From positions 208,986-272,985 of the forward strand of contig NZ_SSWH01000004.1 of the NCBI RefSeq assembly GCF_004803505.1: a stretch of 64,000 nucleotides of DNA, read 5' to 3'. This DNA is from Arthrobacter echini. Lineage in GTDB: Bacteria; Actinomycetota; Actinomycetes; Actinomycetales; Micrococcaceae. Under the pieces are notes generated by a model. That model ran no database searches. It was not told the origin of the DNA and saw only the letters and a list, made by a program, of their open reading frames with translations. Below are positions 9,021 through 20,543 of the stretch, one piece after another; within the stretch, counting starts at the first letter, position 1; each line of letters starts with the position of its first letter. The position numbers and the translations under genes are program-made.

Positions 9021-11012
9021 CTACCAGATTCTGACGCGTTCGGCGGGATCGAGCCACAGGTCGTCGTCGGGCGCGACGTCGAAGGCCTCGTGGAACTCGT
9101 CGAGATTGCGCACCACCTGATTGCAGCGGAACTCGTTCGGTGAGTGGGGGTCGACGGTCAGGCGCCGCCTGGCCTCTTCGGGACGGATCTTCTGCTGCCA
9201 GCAGGTGGCCCAGGAGAGGAAGAACCGCTCGGTTCCGGTCATGCCGTCGATGATCGGCGCTTCCTCGCCCCCGAGGCTGAGGAGATAGGCGCGGTAGCTG
9301 ATGCCGAGCCCGCCCAGGTCGCCGATGTTCTCGCCGAGGGTCAGTTCCCCGTTCACCTTCTCACCGGGTACCTCGGCCGCCTCGAGAGCCGCGTACTGGC
9401 TCACGAGGCGGCCGGTGAGGGCGTCGAAGGCCTGTCGGTCGTCCTCGCTCCACCAGTTCAGCAGTCGCCCGGACCCGTCGAACTGGGACCCCTTGTCGTC
9501 GAAGCCGTGACCTATCTCGTGGCCGATCACCGCACCGATCGCGCCGTAGTTGACGGCGTCGTCGGCATTGATGTCGAAGAACGGTGGTTGGAGGATCGCG
9601 GCAGGGAAGACGATCTCGTTCATCGTCGGCATGTAGTAGGCGTTGACGGTCTGCGGTGTCATGAGCCAGGCACCGCGGTCGATCGGCCCGCCCAGTTTGT
9701 CGAGCTGCCGGCCGTGCTCGAACTCCGCGGCGCGCAGGACGTTGCCGTACAGGTCGCCCGCACGGATCTGAAGAGAGCCGTAGTCGATCCACTCCTCCGG
9801 GTAGCCGATCTTCGTGGTGAACTGCGAGAGCTTCTCCAGCGCCCGGGCGCGTGTTGCATCGGTCATCCATGTCAGTGCCGTGATGGACGTCCGATAGGCG
9901 TCGATGAGGTTCCCGACCAGGTCGAGCATCGCGGCCTTGTGCGTCGCGGGGAAGTGCCGCTGGACGTAGCGCTGCCCGATCGCCTCGCCCATCGCACCCT
10001 CGACGAGAGCGACCCCGCGCTTCCAGCGCTCCTTCAGCCGCGGGGTCCCCGCGAGATGGGTGCCGTAGAAGGCGAAGACCGCGTCGACGAATCGTTCGTC
10101 GAGATAGTCGGCGGCATGCAGCAGGACCCGGCTCACCAGCCACTGTTTCCAGTCCGCCAGGTCCTGCTCGCCCAGAGCGCCGTCGAGACCACGCAGGAAG
10201 TCCGGCTGGTTCAGCACCACCTCGGCGACCTGCGAGGGCGAATCGGAGACGATGCGCAGCCACGGTGCAAGCAGGGCGGACATCGCGACGAGGTCGTCGT
10301 GCTGCAGCAGGTTGTAGGTCTTCTGCGGATCCCGCCGCTCCACGCTCCCCATGGAGGAGGACGCGAGGCGGGTCTCGAGGGCCAGGACGCGTGCTGCGGC
10401 GTCCGCGGGATCGGACAGCTCCGCCAGCCCGAAGAGGGTCGAGAGCAGTTCCTCGTACTTCTCGCGCGTCGCTGCGAACCCCTCCTCCCGGTAGTACGAC
10501 TCGTCCGGGAGCCCGAGGCCCGACTGGTGGAGATGGAGCAGATAGCGATCGGGATCGCCGGCGTCGTTGCTGACGTACGGGGCGAGGATCCCCTGGACGC
10601 CCGAGCGCGTGAGACCGGCGCTCAGCGCCACCAGTTCCCCGATCGACGTCACGGCCTGGATCCGCTCCAGGAGGCCGGAGACCGGAGTCGACCGCTCCGC
10701 CTCGACCCGGGCGGTGTCCATGAAATCCGCGTACAGGGTCCCCAGCTTCGCATCGATGCCCCCGGCACGTTCGTCGGCCGCTGCGTCGGTTCCGTCAGCT
10801 CCGGCGGCCGAAGCCGCCGACGCAGCGTCCTCGATGATGGTCCTGACGGCGAGTTCGGACGCATCGCGTAGCGCGGTGAAGGAACCCGCCAGCGGTCGGT
10901 CGTCCGGGATGACCGCCTCGCTCAGCCACACGCCGTTCGCATGCCTGAACAGGTCGTCCTGCGGCCGGACTGTCGCGTCCAGCTGGTTCGGGTCGAGTGT
11001 GCTGATCGTCAT
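9021..11012 (-). CDS. M13 (neprilysin-type) zinc metallopeptidase
   Basis: A 663-residue oligopeptidase of family M13. The zinc site is HEIGH at about 498-502 with the third ligand in GENIGDLGG (Glu about 561); NAYYMPTMNEIVFPAAILQ, typical of M13 substrate binding, precedes it. The N-terminus (PQDDLFRHANGVWL) is characteristic and there is no signal peptide, so it is probably cytoplasmic as in other actinobacteria. It is a single gene, convergent with the LCP gene and divergent from leuA. Confidence 0.93.
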   Translation of the reverse strand: MTISTLDPNQLDATVRPQDDLFRHANGVWLSEAVIPDDRPLAGSFTALRDASELAVRTIIEDAASAASAAGADGTDAAADERAGGIDAKLGTLYADFMDTARVEAERSTPVSGLLERIQAVTSIGELVALSAGLTRSGVQGILAPYVSNDAGDPDRYLLHLHQSGLGLPDESYYREEGFAATREKYEELLSTLFGLAELSDPADAAARVLALETRLASSSMGSVERRDPQKTYNLLQHDDLVAMSALLAPWLRIVSDSPSQVAEVVLNQPDFLRGLDGALGEQDLADWKQWLVSRVLLHAADYLDERFVDAVFAFYGTHLAGTPRLKERWKRGVALVEGAMGEAIGQRYVQRHFPATHKAAMLDLVGNLIDAYRTSITALTWMTDATRARALEKLSQFTTKIGYPEEWIDYGSLQIRAGDLYGNVLRAAEFEHGRQLDKLGGPIDRGAWLMTPQTVNAYYMPTMNEIVFPAAILQPPFFDINADDAVNYGAIGAVIGHEIGHGFDDKGSQFDGSGRLLNWWSEDDRQAFDALTGRLVSQYAALEAAEVPGEKVNGELTLGENIGDLGGLGISYRAYLLSLGGEEAPIIDGMTGTERFFLSWATCWQQKIRPEEARRRLTVDPHSPNEFRCNQVVRNLDEFHEAFDVAPDDDLWLDPAERVRIW

Positions 11013-11142
11013 GGGCGCTTCCCGTTTCCTCGGTGGTGCTGCTGCTTGCTGGTCTGGATACTCATCCGGTCCCTGATCCGTGTCCGGTCTGTTGTGTCGA
11101 CGGCTCGTCGTCAGGACCTCCGAGCCATCCTATGTGCCGTGC

Positions 11143-11154
11143 TACTGTGACGAT
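11143..11154 (+). promoter_or_regulatory. Likely -10 element of the leuA leader transcript
   Basis: TACTGT at 11143-11148 matches an actinobacterial -10 (TAnnnT) and lies seven bases before the GTG of the leader ORF, so transcription would start at or next to that codon. No ribosome binding site precedes the GTG, which fits a leaderless message. Confidence 0.5.
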
Positions 11155-11183
11155 GTGCGTGGACTGATGGCCCTTCTTCGGTG

Positions 11184-11202
<19 letters not shown>
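11155..11202 (+). CDS. Putative leuA leader peptide (15 codons, leaderless)
   Basis: Short frame GTG...TAG encoding VRGLMALLRCRGEAS. It holds three leucine codons, two of them adjacent CTT codons, and its last codons lie inside the left arm of a long hairpin, as expected of a ribosome-mediated leucine attenuator. Comparable leucine-rich leaders precede leuA in other actinobacteria. Translation could instead begin at the ATG at 11167. The peptide itself probably has no function beyond the sensing of charged tRNA-Leu. Confidence 0.55.
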
Positions 11203-13044
<1,842 letters not shown>

Positions 13045-13108
13045 CACGTACGCTCCCTGCTCGAACGTCGGACGCCGTGTACGGGGGTGACGGATGGGAC
13101 AATGAAGA

Positions 13109-13855
13109 GTGCCCTCGTCCTCAGCATCACGAACCTACCGCGCCCAGGGTGTCGTCCTGCGTACCTACAAACTCGGCGAAGCGGATCGCATCATCGTCCT
13201 GCTCACCCGGGAGCACGGCCAGGTGCGCGCCGTGGCGAAGGGTGTACGCAGGACCAGCAGCAAGTTCGGCTCGCGACTGGAACCCTTCATGGCGGTGGAC
13301 CTGCTCCTCGCCCACGGCCGGAATCTCGACATCGTCACGCAGGTCGAGATCAGAGGCGCCTACGGCTACGACATCGCCTCCGATTACGGTCGCTACACCG
13401 CCGCAACGGCGATCGCCGAGACGGCCGAGCGGCTGACCGACATCTCCGAGGCCGGGGGAGCGCAGTACGCCCTTGCCGTCGGGGCCTTCTCCGCGCTGGG
13501 CCGGGACCTGCACCCGGCAGGGCTCATCCTCGACTCCTATCTCCTGCGCGCGCTGGCGACGTCCGGATGGGCCCCCAGCTTCACCGACTGCGCCCGCTGC
13601 GGGACGCCCGGACCGCACAGTGCCTTCTCCGCTCCTCTCGGCGGTGCCGTCTGTTCCTCCTGCCGCCCGCCGGGGGCCGCATCGCCGTCGATCGCCACGA
13701 TGGACCTGCTCGGAGCCCTGCTGACGGGTGACTGGCACACCGCGGACGCCTCCGGGGACGGGGCGCGCCGTGAAGGTGCGGCTCTCGTGGCCGCCTATGT
13801 GCACTGGCACCTCGAGCGTGCACTACCATCCCTCAAGCACGTGGAGCGGGTATGA
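13109..13855 (+). CDS. recO: DNA repair protein RecO
   Basis: RecFOR-pathway mediator that loads RecA and anneals ssDNA coated with SSB. The 248-residue protein has an OB-fold N-terminal domain ([19 protein letters not shown]) and a helical C-terminal domain with four cysteines in CARC and CSSC that probably bind zinc. The GTG start at 13109 lacks an obvious ribosome binding site. Its stop overlaps the uppS start (ATGA), a common actinobacterial pairing. Confidence 0.94.
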   Translation: MPSSSASRTYRAQGVVLRTYKLGEADRIIVLLTREHGQVRAVAKGVRRTSSKFGSRLEPFMAVDLLLAHGRNLDIVTQVEIRGAYGYDIASDYGRYTAATAIAETAERLTDISEAGGAQYALAVGAFSALGRDLHPAGLILDSYLLRALATSGWAPSFTDCARCGTPGPHSAFSAPLGGAVCSSCRPPGAASPSIATMDLLGALLTGDWHTADASGDGARREGAALVAAYVHWHLERALPSLKHVERV

Positions 13856-14649
13856 GAAGAACCGAACGGCCTCCGGTGGCACCCTGGGCCCACCCCAGTG
13901 GGGAGAAAGCCCCCTCGGTACCACGGGCATTCGTGCCGAACCATGTGGCGATCATCATGGACGGCAACGGACGGTGGGCCAACGAGCGGGGACTGCCGCG
14001 CACCGAGGGACACCGGGCTGGAGAAGCGGCGCTGCTCGACGTCGTGGCCGGAGCCATCGAGATCGGCGTCAGGCACGTGTCCGTCTACGCCTTCAGCACG
14101 GAGAACTGGAAGCGCTCCCCCGAGGAGGTGCGGTTCCTCATGGGGTTCAACAGGGAGGTACTCCGGCGCCAGCGGGACCAACTCGATGCCTGGGGAGTGC
14201 GTATCCGCTGGTCGGGGAGACGACCGAAACTGTGGCAGTCCGTGATCCGTGAACTCGAGTCCGCACAGCAGCAGACGCTCCACAACACGGTCTGCACCCT
14301 GACCATGTGTGTGAACTACGGCGGACGTGCGGAGATCGCGGATGCCGCCAGGGCCATCGCCGAGGACGTCGCCGCCGGCACGCTGAAGGCCTCCTCGGTG
14401 AGTGAGCGGACCATCCAGCGGTACCTCGACGAACCGGACCTGCCCGACGTCGATCTCTTCCTGCGGACCTCCGGCGAACAGCGCCTCTCGAACTTCATGC
14501 TCTGGCAGTCGGCCTACGCCGAGATGGTCTTCATGAACACGCTCTGGCCCGATGTGGACCGCAGGACGCTCTGGCGGGCCATCGAGGAGTACGCCGCACG
14601 CGACCGCCGGTACGGGGGAGCCGTGGATCGGGCCGCCTCGGGCGGCTAG
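13852..14649 (+). CDS. uppS: Isoprenyl (polyprenyl) diphosphate synthase, cis type
   Basis: cis-prenyltransferase that makes the polyprenyl diphosphate carrier for cell-wall synthesis. The 265-residue protein has the catalytic Asp in [10 protein letters not shown] (D37), [10 protein letters not shown], and the diphosphate-binding [15 protein letters not shown]. It is translationally coupled to recO by a 4-base overlap. The terminal stop lies in a CTAG that also gives the stop of the opposite-strand hydrolase. Chain length (C10-C11 versus longer) cannot be told by eye. Confidence 0.94.
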   Translation: MRRTERPPVAPWAHPSGEKAPSVPRAFVPNHVAIIMDGNGRWANERGLPRTEGHRAGEAALLDVVAGAIEIGVRHVSVYAFSTENWKRSPEEVRFLMGFNREVLRRQRDQLDAWGVRIRWSGRRPKLWQSVIRELESAQQQTLHNTVCTLTMCVNYGGRAEIADAARAIAEDVAAGTLKASSVSERTIQRYLDEPDLPDVDLFLRTSGEQRLSNFMLWQSAYAEMVFMNTLWPDVDRRTLWRAIEEYAARDRRYGGAVDRAASGG

Positions 14650-15731
14650 CCACCGGTCGCGAGTCCGCTGCTCTCCCCGGCGTCGCGCACCCGCGGGCTG
14701 CGCTGCAGGACCTCACCGGGCACCTGCACCTCCAGCCAGCGGAGCACCGCGTCGGTGGCCTCCCGCCGCACCTCAACCCTGGACAGGAAGACGTCGTGCA
14801 GCGCGCCCGGCAGTCGGCGGATGGTGATGCTGTTGCCGAGCTCTGCCGCACGGTGCACCATCGGGGTCACATCGAGAATGCTGTCCGTGTGCCGCATCGC
14901 CTCGTCCCAGGTGGCGCTGATGGTGGACGAGGCGGAGCAGACCACGAGGATCGGCACGTCGATGCTCACGCCGTGGGCGAGGTCGGCGTGTCCCGCAAGG
15001 ACGGCCCGCAGCCAGCCGACGCGGATGGGGAAGCCTGCTTCCGGACGCCACGCCGGGTCGATCGGCCACTCGCCGTCGCGGGTGTCGCTGATGTTCCTGA
15101 AGTAGAACCCCAGTTCCGGCAGGGGAATGCGCGCCTTGGGCCGACGACGCGAGACCGTCGCGAGGATGCCCTGGGCTGCTGGGCGCAGCAGGGCACTGCC
15201 CTGCATGTCCAGCCACGGGCTGTTCAGGACCAGCGCGGAGACCCGGCCGGGATTCCGCGCGGCCCAGAGGGCGGCGGTCAATCCGCCCATGGAGTGCGCC
15301 ATCAGGACGAGATCGAGGACGACGGGCGCCCCGGCACGCTCCCGGAGCCTGCGCTCGAGTGCGGCGAGTGCGGCTTCGAGATCGGCGTCGTAGTCCTGCA
15401 GCGACGTGACGAAGCCCGGAGTCTGCCCCGGCAGCAGGCTGCGTCCGTACTTGTGCAGATCGAGGGCGAAGAACGCCCACCCACGTTCATGCAGCGCTTG
15501 CGCGAGCTCCGCGTGGAGGAAATAGTCGCTGAACCCGTGAAGATAGAGCACCGCACGCACCCGTTCGGCTTCCGTGGCGGGGTCGGTGCGCATCGACTGC
15601 CCGGCCGGGGCACCGTCGGGTTCATACGCCACGAGGGTTGCTACGCGGCGTCCTTCGTCGTCGGGCTCGAGTGGCAGGGTCAGTGAGCGGAACGAGGCTC
15701 CGAGGATGTCCTCCGACCAGGGCTCGTGCAT
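14646..15731 (-). CDS. Alpha/beta hydrolase (serine hydrolase, lysophospholipase-like)
   Basis: A 361-residue cytoplasmic hydrolase. The oxyanion segment [10 protein letters not shown] and the nucleophile elbow AHSMGG mark an S33/monoglyceride-lipase-like fold; the late Asp/His are plausibly in [10 protein letters not shown] and GALHDVF. Substrate unknown. It converges on uppS, sharing the CTAG stop, and is divergent from pyrD by 78 bases. Confidence 0.82.
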   Translation of the reverse strand: MHEPWSEDILGASFRSLTLPLEPDDEGRRVATLVAYEPDGAPAGQSMRTDPATEAERVRAVLYLHGFSDYFLHAELAQALHERGWAFFALDLHKYGRSLLPGQTPGFVTSLQDYDADLEAALAALERRLRERAGAPVVLDLVLMAHSMGGLTAALWAARNPGRVSALVLNSPWLDMQGSALLRPAAQGILATVSRRRPKARIPLPELGFYFRNISDTRDGEWPIDPAWRPEAGFPIRVGWLRAVLAGHADLAHGVSIDVPILVVCSASSTISATWDEAMRHTDSILDVTPMVHRAAELGNSITIRRLPGALHDVFLSRVEVRREATDAVLRWLEVQVPGEVLQRSPRVRDAGESSGLATGG

Positions 15732-15809
15732 GCCTCGACCCTACCGCTGCCGGGTCGGTGCGGACCGTCCGTAGTTGGACGCTGCGGCCGGTCGTGGGAT
15801 TCTGGGACG

Positions 15810-16889
15810 ATGCGCATCTACCCGACGTTCTTCCGGATCGTCTTCTCCGGGATGGACGCCGAGAAGGCACACAGGCTCGGTTTCGCCCTCATCAGGACGG
15901 CGGACCGCACCCCGCTGGGCCGGGTGCTGCGTCGGATCTGTGCGCCGCACCCATCTCTGGCGACGACGGCGTTCGGCGTCCGGTTCCCCTCGCCGTTCGG
16001 TCTCGCCGCGGGCTTCGACAAGGCAGGCACGGGTGTCCTGTCATTGACCGCACTCGGCTTCGGCCACGTGGAGGTCGGAACGATCACCGGTCAGGCACAG
16101 CCCGGCAATCCCAGGCCACGCCTGTTCCGGCTGGTCGAGGACCGGGCAGTCATCAATCGCATGGGCTTCAACAACGACGGCGCGGCAACGGTCGCTCCGC
16201 GTCTGCGGTCGGCCCGGCTCGGGCTGCGGCGTCGCTACGCGCCGGGCCGCCGTCCTGTCGTGGGGGCCAACATCGGCAAGACCAAGGCCGTGGATCTCAC
16301 GGACGCCGTCGCGGACTACCTTGTGAGCGCGCGGGAACTGGCCCCTGTCGCGGACTACCTCGTGGTCAACGTCTCGTCACCGAATACTCCCGGCCTGCGG
16401 CTCCTGCAGGGCGTCGATCACCTCAGGCCGCTCCTGGAAGCGGTGCGCCGCACGGCCGATGACGCAGCGGGCAGGCATGTCCCGCTCCTGGTGAAGATCG
16501 CGCCGGATCTGCTGGACAGCGACATCGACGACGTCGGATCGCTGGCGCTCGAGCTGGGCCTCGACGGCATCGTGGCGACCAACACGACGATCACGCGGGA
16601 GAATCTGAGCTCCAGCGCTGATCCTGCGGTCACCGGCGGGGTGGGCGGGCTCAGTGGTGCACCCCTGAAGGCGCGGTCCCTCGAGGTCCTCGGACGCCTG
16701 CGCTCGATCGTGGGGACCGAGCTGACCCTCGTCTCGGTCGGCGGCGTCGAGACGGCGGGCGACGTCCTCGAACGGCTCGCCGCCGGAGCGACCCTGGTCC
16801 AGGGTTACACGGGGTTCCTCTACGAGGGACCGTTCTGGGCCCGGAGCATCAACCGCAAGCTGGTGGGCCGGGTACCCCGGTTGAGCTGA
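15810..16889 (+). CDS. pyrD: Dihydroorotate dehydrogenase (quinone), class 2
   Basis: Membrane-associated FMN enzyme that oxidises dihydroorotate to orotate in pyrimidine synthesis. The 359-residue protein has the class-2 N-terminal helices (FFRIVFSGMDAEKAHRLGF), FGLAAGFDKAG, the catalytic-Ser segment NVSSPNTPGLR and the FMN-phosphate site LVSVGGVETAGD. ATG 15810 is preferred over an upstream in-frame ATG at 15726 because MRIYPTFFR is the normal family start. It stands alone, outside a pyr operon. Confidence 0.94.
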   Translation: MRIYPTFFRIVFSGMDAEKAHRLGFALIRTADRTPLGRVLRRICAPHPSLATTAFGVRFPSPFGLAAGFDKAGTGVLSLTALGFGHVEVGTITGQAQPGNPRPRLFRLVEDRAVINRMGFNNDGAATVAPRLRSARLGLRRRYAPGRRPVVGANIGKTKAVDLTDAVADYLVSARELAPVADYLVVNVSSPNTPGLRLLQGVDHLRPLLEAVRRTADDAAGRHVPLLVKIAPDLLDSDIDDVGSLALELGLDGIVATNTTITRENLSSSADPAVTGGVGGLSGAPLKARSLEVLGRLRSIVGTELTLVSVGGVETAGDVLERLAAGATLVQGYTGFLYEGPFWARSINRKLVGRVPRLS

Positions 16890-16894
16890 TCAGC

Positions 16895-17485
16895 TCACGC
16901 GGGGTACTGACCCCGGCGCACCTGCGGTTTGGGCAGTCTCAACCGACGGATCTGCATGGCCCGGGTCGTCGCGTACCAGAGATCGCCCTGGTTCGGCGCG
17001 CCGAACTTCTCGGTCAGCTTCTTCCGCAGCTTCCTGCGCATCAGGAGGACGTCGAGGACCACGGCGATGATCAGCACCCAGAACGCCGTGAGGATGGCGC
17101 CCTGGACCGCCAGTGACTGGAAGAAGCTGAGCACCACGAACACCAGCGCGGCGATCATGAGGAACTCACCGAGGTTGAAGCGCGCATCGACGAACTGGCG
17201 CACATACCGGCGCTGCGGTCCCTTGTCGCGCAGTGGCAGATAGCGCTCGTCGTCGGTATCGAGTGCCAGGCGGGTGCGGGCCCGCTCGTCACGCGCAGTA
17301 CTGCGGCTCTGTTCCCGGGCGGCCTTGCGGTCGTCCGGCACGAGAGGCCGCCTGCGCGCGGCTTCCTGCACACTGCGCTTGGGAGTCGGCGCGCCCTTTC
17401 CCTGCGAACGCTGCGCCTGAGGCGCGGGCGAGGCGCTGTCGATGACGTCCTGGGCGGTGGGAGCTTCTCTGTTTCGTCCGAACAC
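16895..17485 (-). CDS. DUF3043 family membrane protein
   Basis: A 196-residue protein conserved in actinobacteria. A long charged N-terminal half (Lys/Arg-rich, FGRNREAPT start, RKAAREQSR) leads to the conserved RRYVRQFVDARFNLGEF, then two transmembrane helices (about residues 108-150) and a basic C-tail (LRKKLTEKFG, RRLRLPKPQVRRGQYP). Function unknown. It converges with pyrD, whose stop is 6 bases away, and is divergent from the dipeptidase. Confidence 0.85.
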   Translation of the reverse strand: MFGRNREAPTAQDVIDSASPAPQAQRSQGKGAPTPKRSVQEAARRRPLVPDDRKAAREQSRSTARDERARTRLALDTDDERYLPLRDKGPQRRYVRQFVDARFNLGEFLMIAALVFVVLSFFQSLAVQGAILTAFWVLIIAVVLDVLLMRRKLRKKLTEKFGAPNQGDLWYATTRAMQIRRLRLPKPQVRRGQYPA

Positions 17486-17541
17486 CCTCTCAGGATACCG
17501 GCTGGGCGTGCGGACCCGGCCCGGCTGTGTAGGGTGCTGGC

Positions 17542-18960
17542 ATGACTCATACTCCCACCGACCAGCCGATCGACCCGGACCGCACCCCGGATCTCCTGCG
17601 GAGCAGTATCGATGCCGCCTTCCCCCGCATCGTCGGGCAGCTCTCGGAGCTCGTCGCCATCCGCGGCATCGCCTGGGAGGCGTTCGACGCGCAGGAGCTC
17701 GAGGCGAGCGCCGCCGCTGTCGCCGATCTCGTCCGCGGGGTGGGCATCGAGGATGTCCGCATACTGCGTGTCGACAACGAGGGAACGCCGGGCGGCCCCG
17801 CCGTCGTCGCGCGCCGTCCCGCCGCCGCAGGTAGACCGACGGTACTGCTGTACGCGCACCACGACGTCCAGCCGCCGGGCGACGAAAGCCTGTGGGAGAG
17901 CCCTCCCTTCGAGGCGACCGAGCGCGACGGCAGGCTGTACGGTCGCGGTGCTGCCGATGACAAGGCGGGCATCATGGCGCACATCGGGGCGTTCGGGGCG
18001 CTCAGTGAGGTCCTCGGCGATTCCTTCGGGGTCGGCGTGACGCTGTTCATCGAGGGGGAGGAGGAGGCAGGGTCTCCGACCTTCCGCACATTCCTCGACA
18101 CCTACCGTGACGATCTCGAGGCGGACGTGATCGTCGTCGCGGACTCCAGCAACTGGCGCGTCGGTGTACCGGCGCTGACCACGAGCCTCCGTGGTCTCGT
18201 GGACGGCACCATCGAGGTCCGGGTCCTGGAGCACGCCGTGCACTCGGGCATGTTCGGAGGCCCGGTCCTGGACGCTCCGACACTCCTGGCACGGCTCATC
18301 GCAACATTGCACGACGACGCCGGCGATGTGGCGATCGCCGGGCTGGCAGGTCGTGATGATGCCGCGGTCGACTACCCGGAGCAGGACTACCGATCCGACG
18401 CGTCGGTGCTCGACGGCGTCCAGCTCGCCGGTACCGGCTCCATCGCCTCCCGCCTCTGGCACAAGCCCGCACTGTCCATCATCGGGATGGACATCCCGAG
18501 TGTCGCGGTGTCCTCGAACACCCTGCTGCCGCGCGCTCGCGCCAAGTTCAGTCTCCGGCTCGCGCCCGGGCAGGATCCCGGCGCCGCCATGGCTGCTGTG
18601 CGTGCCCACGTCGAGGCGCAGGCCCCGTTCGGGGCGCAGGTTCTCTTCGAACCGGGGGAGACGGGAAGCCCCTTCCGGACCGACACGACCGAGCCGGCCT
18701 CCCGTCTGGCCCTGGAATCGCTGAAGGAGGCATGGGGCGTCGAGGCCGTCGAGGCCGGGATGGGCGGATCGATCCCGTTCATCGCAGATCTCACCGAGGT
18801 GTTCCCCTCGGCGCAGATCCTGATCACCGGTGTGGAGGACCCGGACTCCAGGGCCCACAGCGCCAACGAGTCGCTCCACCTCGAGGAGTTCAAGAAGGCG
18901 ATCCTGGCAGAGGCGATCCTCCTCGCACGGATCGACGACGGGGGGCTGACGCGTCAGTAG
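17542..18960 (+). CDS. M20 family metallodipeptidase
   Basis: A 472-residue zinc peptidase of the M20/ArgE-DapE-CPG2 group, here a dipeptidase. Metal and catalytic motifs: LLYAHHDVQPPGD, GRGAADDKAG, FIEGEEEAGSP and a late GVEDPDSRAHSANES with the last His ligand. No signal peptide, so cytoplasmic. Single gene; upstream it shares a 56-base divergent gap with the DUF3043 gene. Confidence 0.91.
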   Translation: MTHTPTDQPIDPDRTPDLLRSSIDAAFPRIVGQLSELVAIRGIAWEAFDAQELEASAAAVADLVRGVGIEDVRILRVDNEGTPGGPAVVARRPAAAGRPTVLLYAHHDVQPPGDESLWESPPFEATERDGRLYGRGAADDKAGIMAHIGAFGALSEVLGDSFGVGVTLFIEGEEEAGSPTFRTFLDTYRDDLEADVIVVADSSNWRVGVPALTTSLRGLVDGTIEVRVLEHAVHSGMFGGPVLDAPTLLARLIATLHDDAGDVAIAGLAGRDDAAVDYPEQDYRSDASVLDGVQLAGTGSIASRLWHKPALSIIGMDIPSVAVSSNTLLPRARAKFSLRLAPGQDPGAAMAAVRAHVEAQAPFGAQVLFEPGETGSPFRTDTTEPASRLALESLKEAWGVEAVEAGMGGSIPFIADLTEVFPSAQILITGVEDPDSRAHSANESLHLEEFKKAILAEAILLARIDDGGLTRQ

Positions 18961-19017
18961 CGCCTCGCGGGCCGATTCCCGGACGTGCCGGCCTCCTGGA
19001 TCCGTTGTACCATCCGG

Positions 19018-19047
19018 TTATGCTCGGTACCGGCCGCAGCATAGAAT
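19018..19047 (+). promoter_or_regulatory. Possible promoter of the ErpA-type gene
   Basis: TTATGC (19018-19023) and TAGAAT (19042-19047) are spaced by 18 bases, about 74 bases before the start codon. The -10 is good, the -35 weak. Confidence 0.4.
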
Positions 19048-19120
19048 TGAGCCACGCCGTGAGCTCCATCCCGCGGCACTCAGAACGGGCACCCGCAGAG
19101 TCCGAGCTAGGAGAAACACC

Positions 19121-19501
19121 ATGAACACCTCGACCACCGACACCGCCTCCGCCGCCGAGTCCGCAGCTCTCGCCGCGCACGAGGTCGATCTCTCCGACGT
19201 TGCGGCCGGAAAAATACGCAGCCTGCTCGAGCAGGAGGGCAGAACAGATCTGCGCCTGCGCGTCGCCGTCCAGCCCGGCGGATGCTCAGGACTGATCTAC
19301 CAGCTCTACTTCGACGAGCGGGTCCTCGAGGGGGACGCCGTTCGTGACTTCGACGGCGTCGAGGTGATCGTCGACAAGATGAGCGTTCCCTATCTCTCCG
19401 GTGCGTCCATCGACTTCGAGGACACCATCTCGAAGCAGGGTTTCACGATCGACAACCCCAACGCGGGCGGCTCCTGTGCCTGCGGGGATTCCTTCCACTA
19501 G
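19121..19501 (+). CDS. erpA: Iron-sulfur cluster insertion protein, ErpA/HesB type
   Basis: A-type Fe-S carrier delivering clusters to apoproteins. The 126-residue protein has the three ligand cysteines in GGCSGLIY and CACGDSF at the C-terminus. A 20-residue low-complexity N-terminal extension (MNTSTTDTASAAES) precedes the domain. ATG 19121 has an AGGAGA ribosome binding site. It lies just before the cytochrome oxidase genes, a frequent actinobacterial arrangement, but a terminator separates them. Confidence 0.9.
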   Translation: MNTSTTDTASAAESAALAAHEVDLSDVAAGKIRSLLEQEGRTDLRLRVAVQPGGCSGLIYQLYFDERVLEGDAVRDFDGVEVIVDKMSVPYLSGASIDFEDTISKQGFTIDNPNAGGSCACGDSFH

Positions 19502-19513
19502 CACGTTTCCGCG

Positions 19514-19552
19514 AAGGCCCGGAGGACGCCGAATAGGCGTGTTCCGGGCCTT
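19514..19552 (+). terminator. Rho-independent terminator after erpA
   Basis: AAGGCCCGGA (19514-19523) pairs with TCCGGGCCTT (19543-19552); an inner GACGCC/GGCGT helix extends the stem and TTTT follows within the arm. Good terminator by shape and position. Confidence 0.75.
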
Positions 19553-19673
19553 TTGCATGTCACCGGATCGACGGTCTTACGGGTAAGCTCTACACCGAGT
19601 AGTAAAACTGGAGGTGCACCCCGGACAGCTTCCTGGGCGGGTGGCAACGCACGAAGAGAAGGAAGGTCCGTCT

Positions 19674-20543
19674 GTGATATCGCAGGACCGAACCAGTAGC
19701 AGGCGCGGCAGGATCGCAAAACTATCCGGCATCTCGCTGGTGGGTGCACTGGCGCTGACCGGATGCTCCGCAGAAGCCCAGCGGGGCTGGCTGCCCGGAG
19801 ACCGGGACACCACCAACCACACGAGTCTGGTCACCGACCTGTGGGTCAACTCCTGGATCGCGGCCACCGTCGTGGGGCTCATCACCTGGGGTCTGATCAT
19901 CTGGTGCATGGTTGCGTACCGTCGTCGCAAGAACGACACGGGCTACCCGCGACAGATCAGCTACAACCTTCCCCTGGAGGTCTTCTACCTGACGATCCCG
20001 GTGTTCATGGTGCTCGTCTTCTTCTACTTCACCGAGCGGGACATCGCGACGATCGATGCGCGGGTGGACGATCCCGACGTCGTCGTGGACGTTCGCGGCA
20101 AGCAGTGGTCATGGGACTTCAACTACGTCAATGAGAACAGGTACTCCGCCGGTGTCCAGGCCAATCTGACGGGGGAGGAGGGAGTGCCGGAGACCCTGCC
20201 GACACTGTATCTTCCGGTCAACCGGTCGGTGGAGCTCCAGCTCAATGCCCGAGACGTCCAGCACTCCTTCTTCGTGCCGGCCTTTTTGCAGAAGCGCGAT
20301 CTGTACCCCGGTCGCACCAACTACATCAACGTGACCCCGACGCAGGAGGGCACCTTCGCAGGCAAGTGCGCCGAACTGTGCGGTCAGTACCACTCGGAGA
20401 TGCTGTTCAACGTCGAAGTCGTCTCGCAGGCAGAGTTCGACGCACAGATGGAGCAACTCGAGATCGGTCAACTCGGCGACGAGTACGACCGCGACTCCTA
20501 CCCGGATGATGATCCCGACCTCGATACACCCAGGAGCAGCTGA
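19674..20543 (+). CDS. ctaC: Cytochrome c oxidase subunit II (aa3)
   Basis: CuA-bearing subunit that passes electrons from cytochrome c to subunit I. The 289-residue protein starts with a lipoprotein signal ending in ALTGC, then two transmembrane helices and a cupredoxin domain with the CuA ligands in [13 protein letters not shown] chose GTG 19674, preceded by AGAAGGAAGG; the frame stays open to 19614 but the extra residues precede the signal peptide. The stop overlaps the ctaD start (TGATG). Confidence 0.95.
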   Translation: MISQDRTSSRRGRIAKLSGISLVGALALTGCSAEAQRGWLPGDRDTTNHTSLVTDLWVNSWIAATVVGLITWGLIIWCMVAYRRRKNDTGYPRQISYNLPLEVFYLTIPVFMVLVFFYFTERDIATIDARVDDPDVVVDVRGKQWSWDFNYVNENRYSAGVQANLTGEEGVPETLPTLYLPVNRSVELQLNARDVQHSFFVPAFLQKRDLYPGRTNYINVTPTQEGTFAGKCAELCGQYHSEMLFNVEVVSQAEFDAQMEQLEIGQLGDEYDRDSYPDDDPDLDTPRSS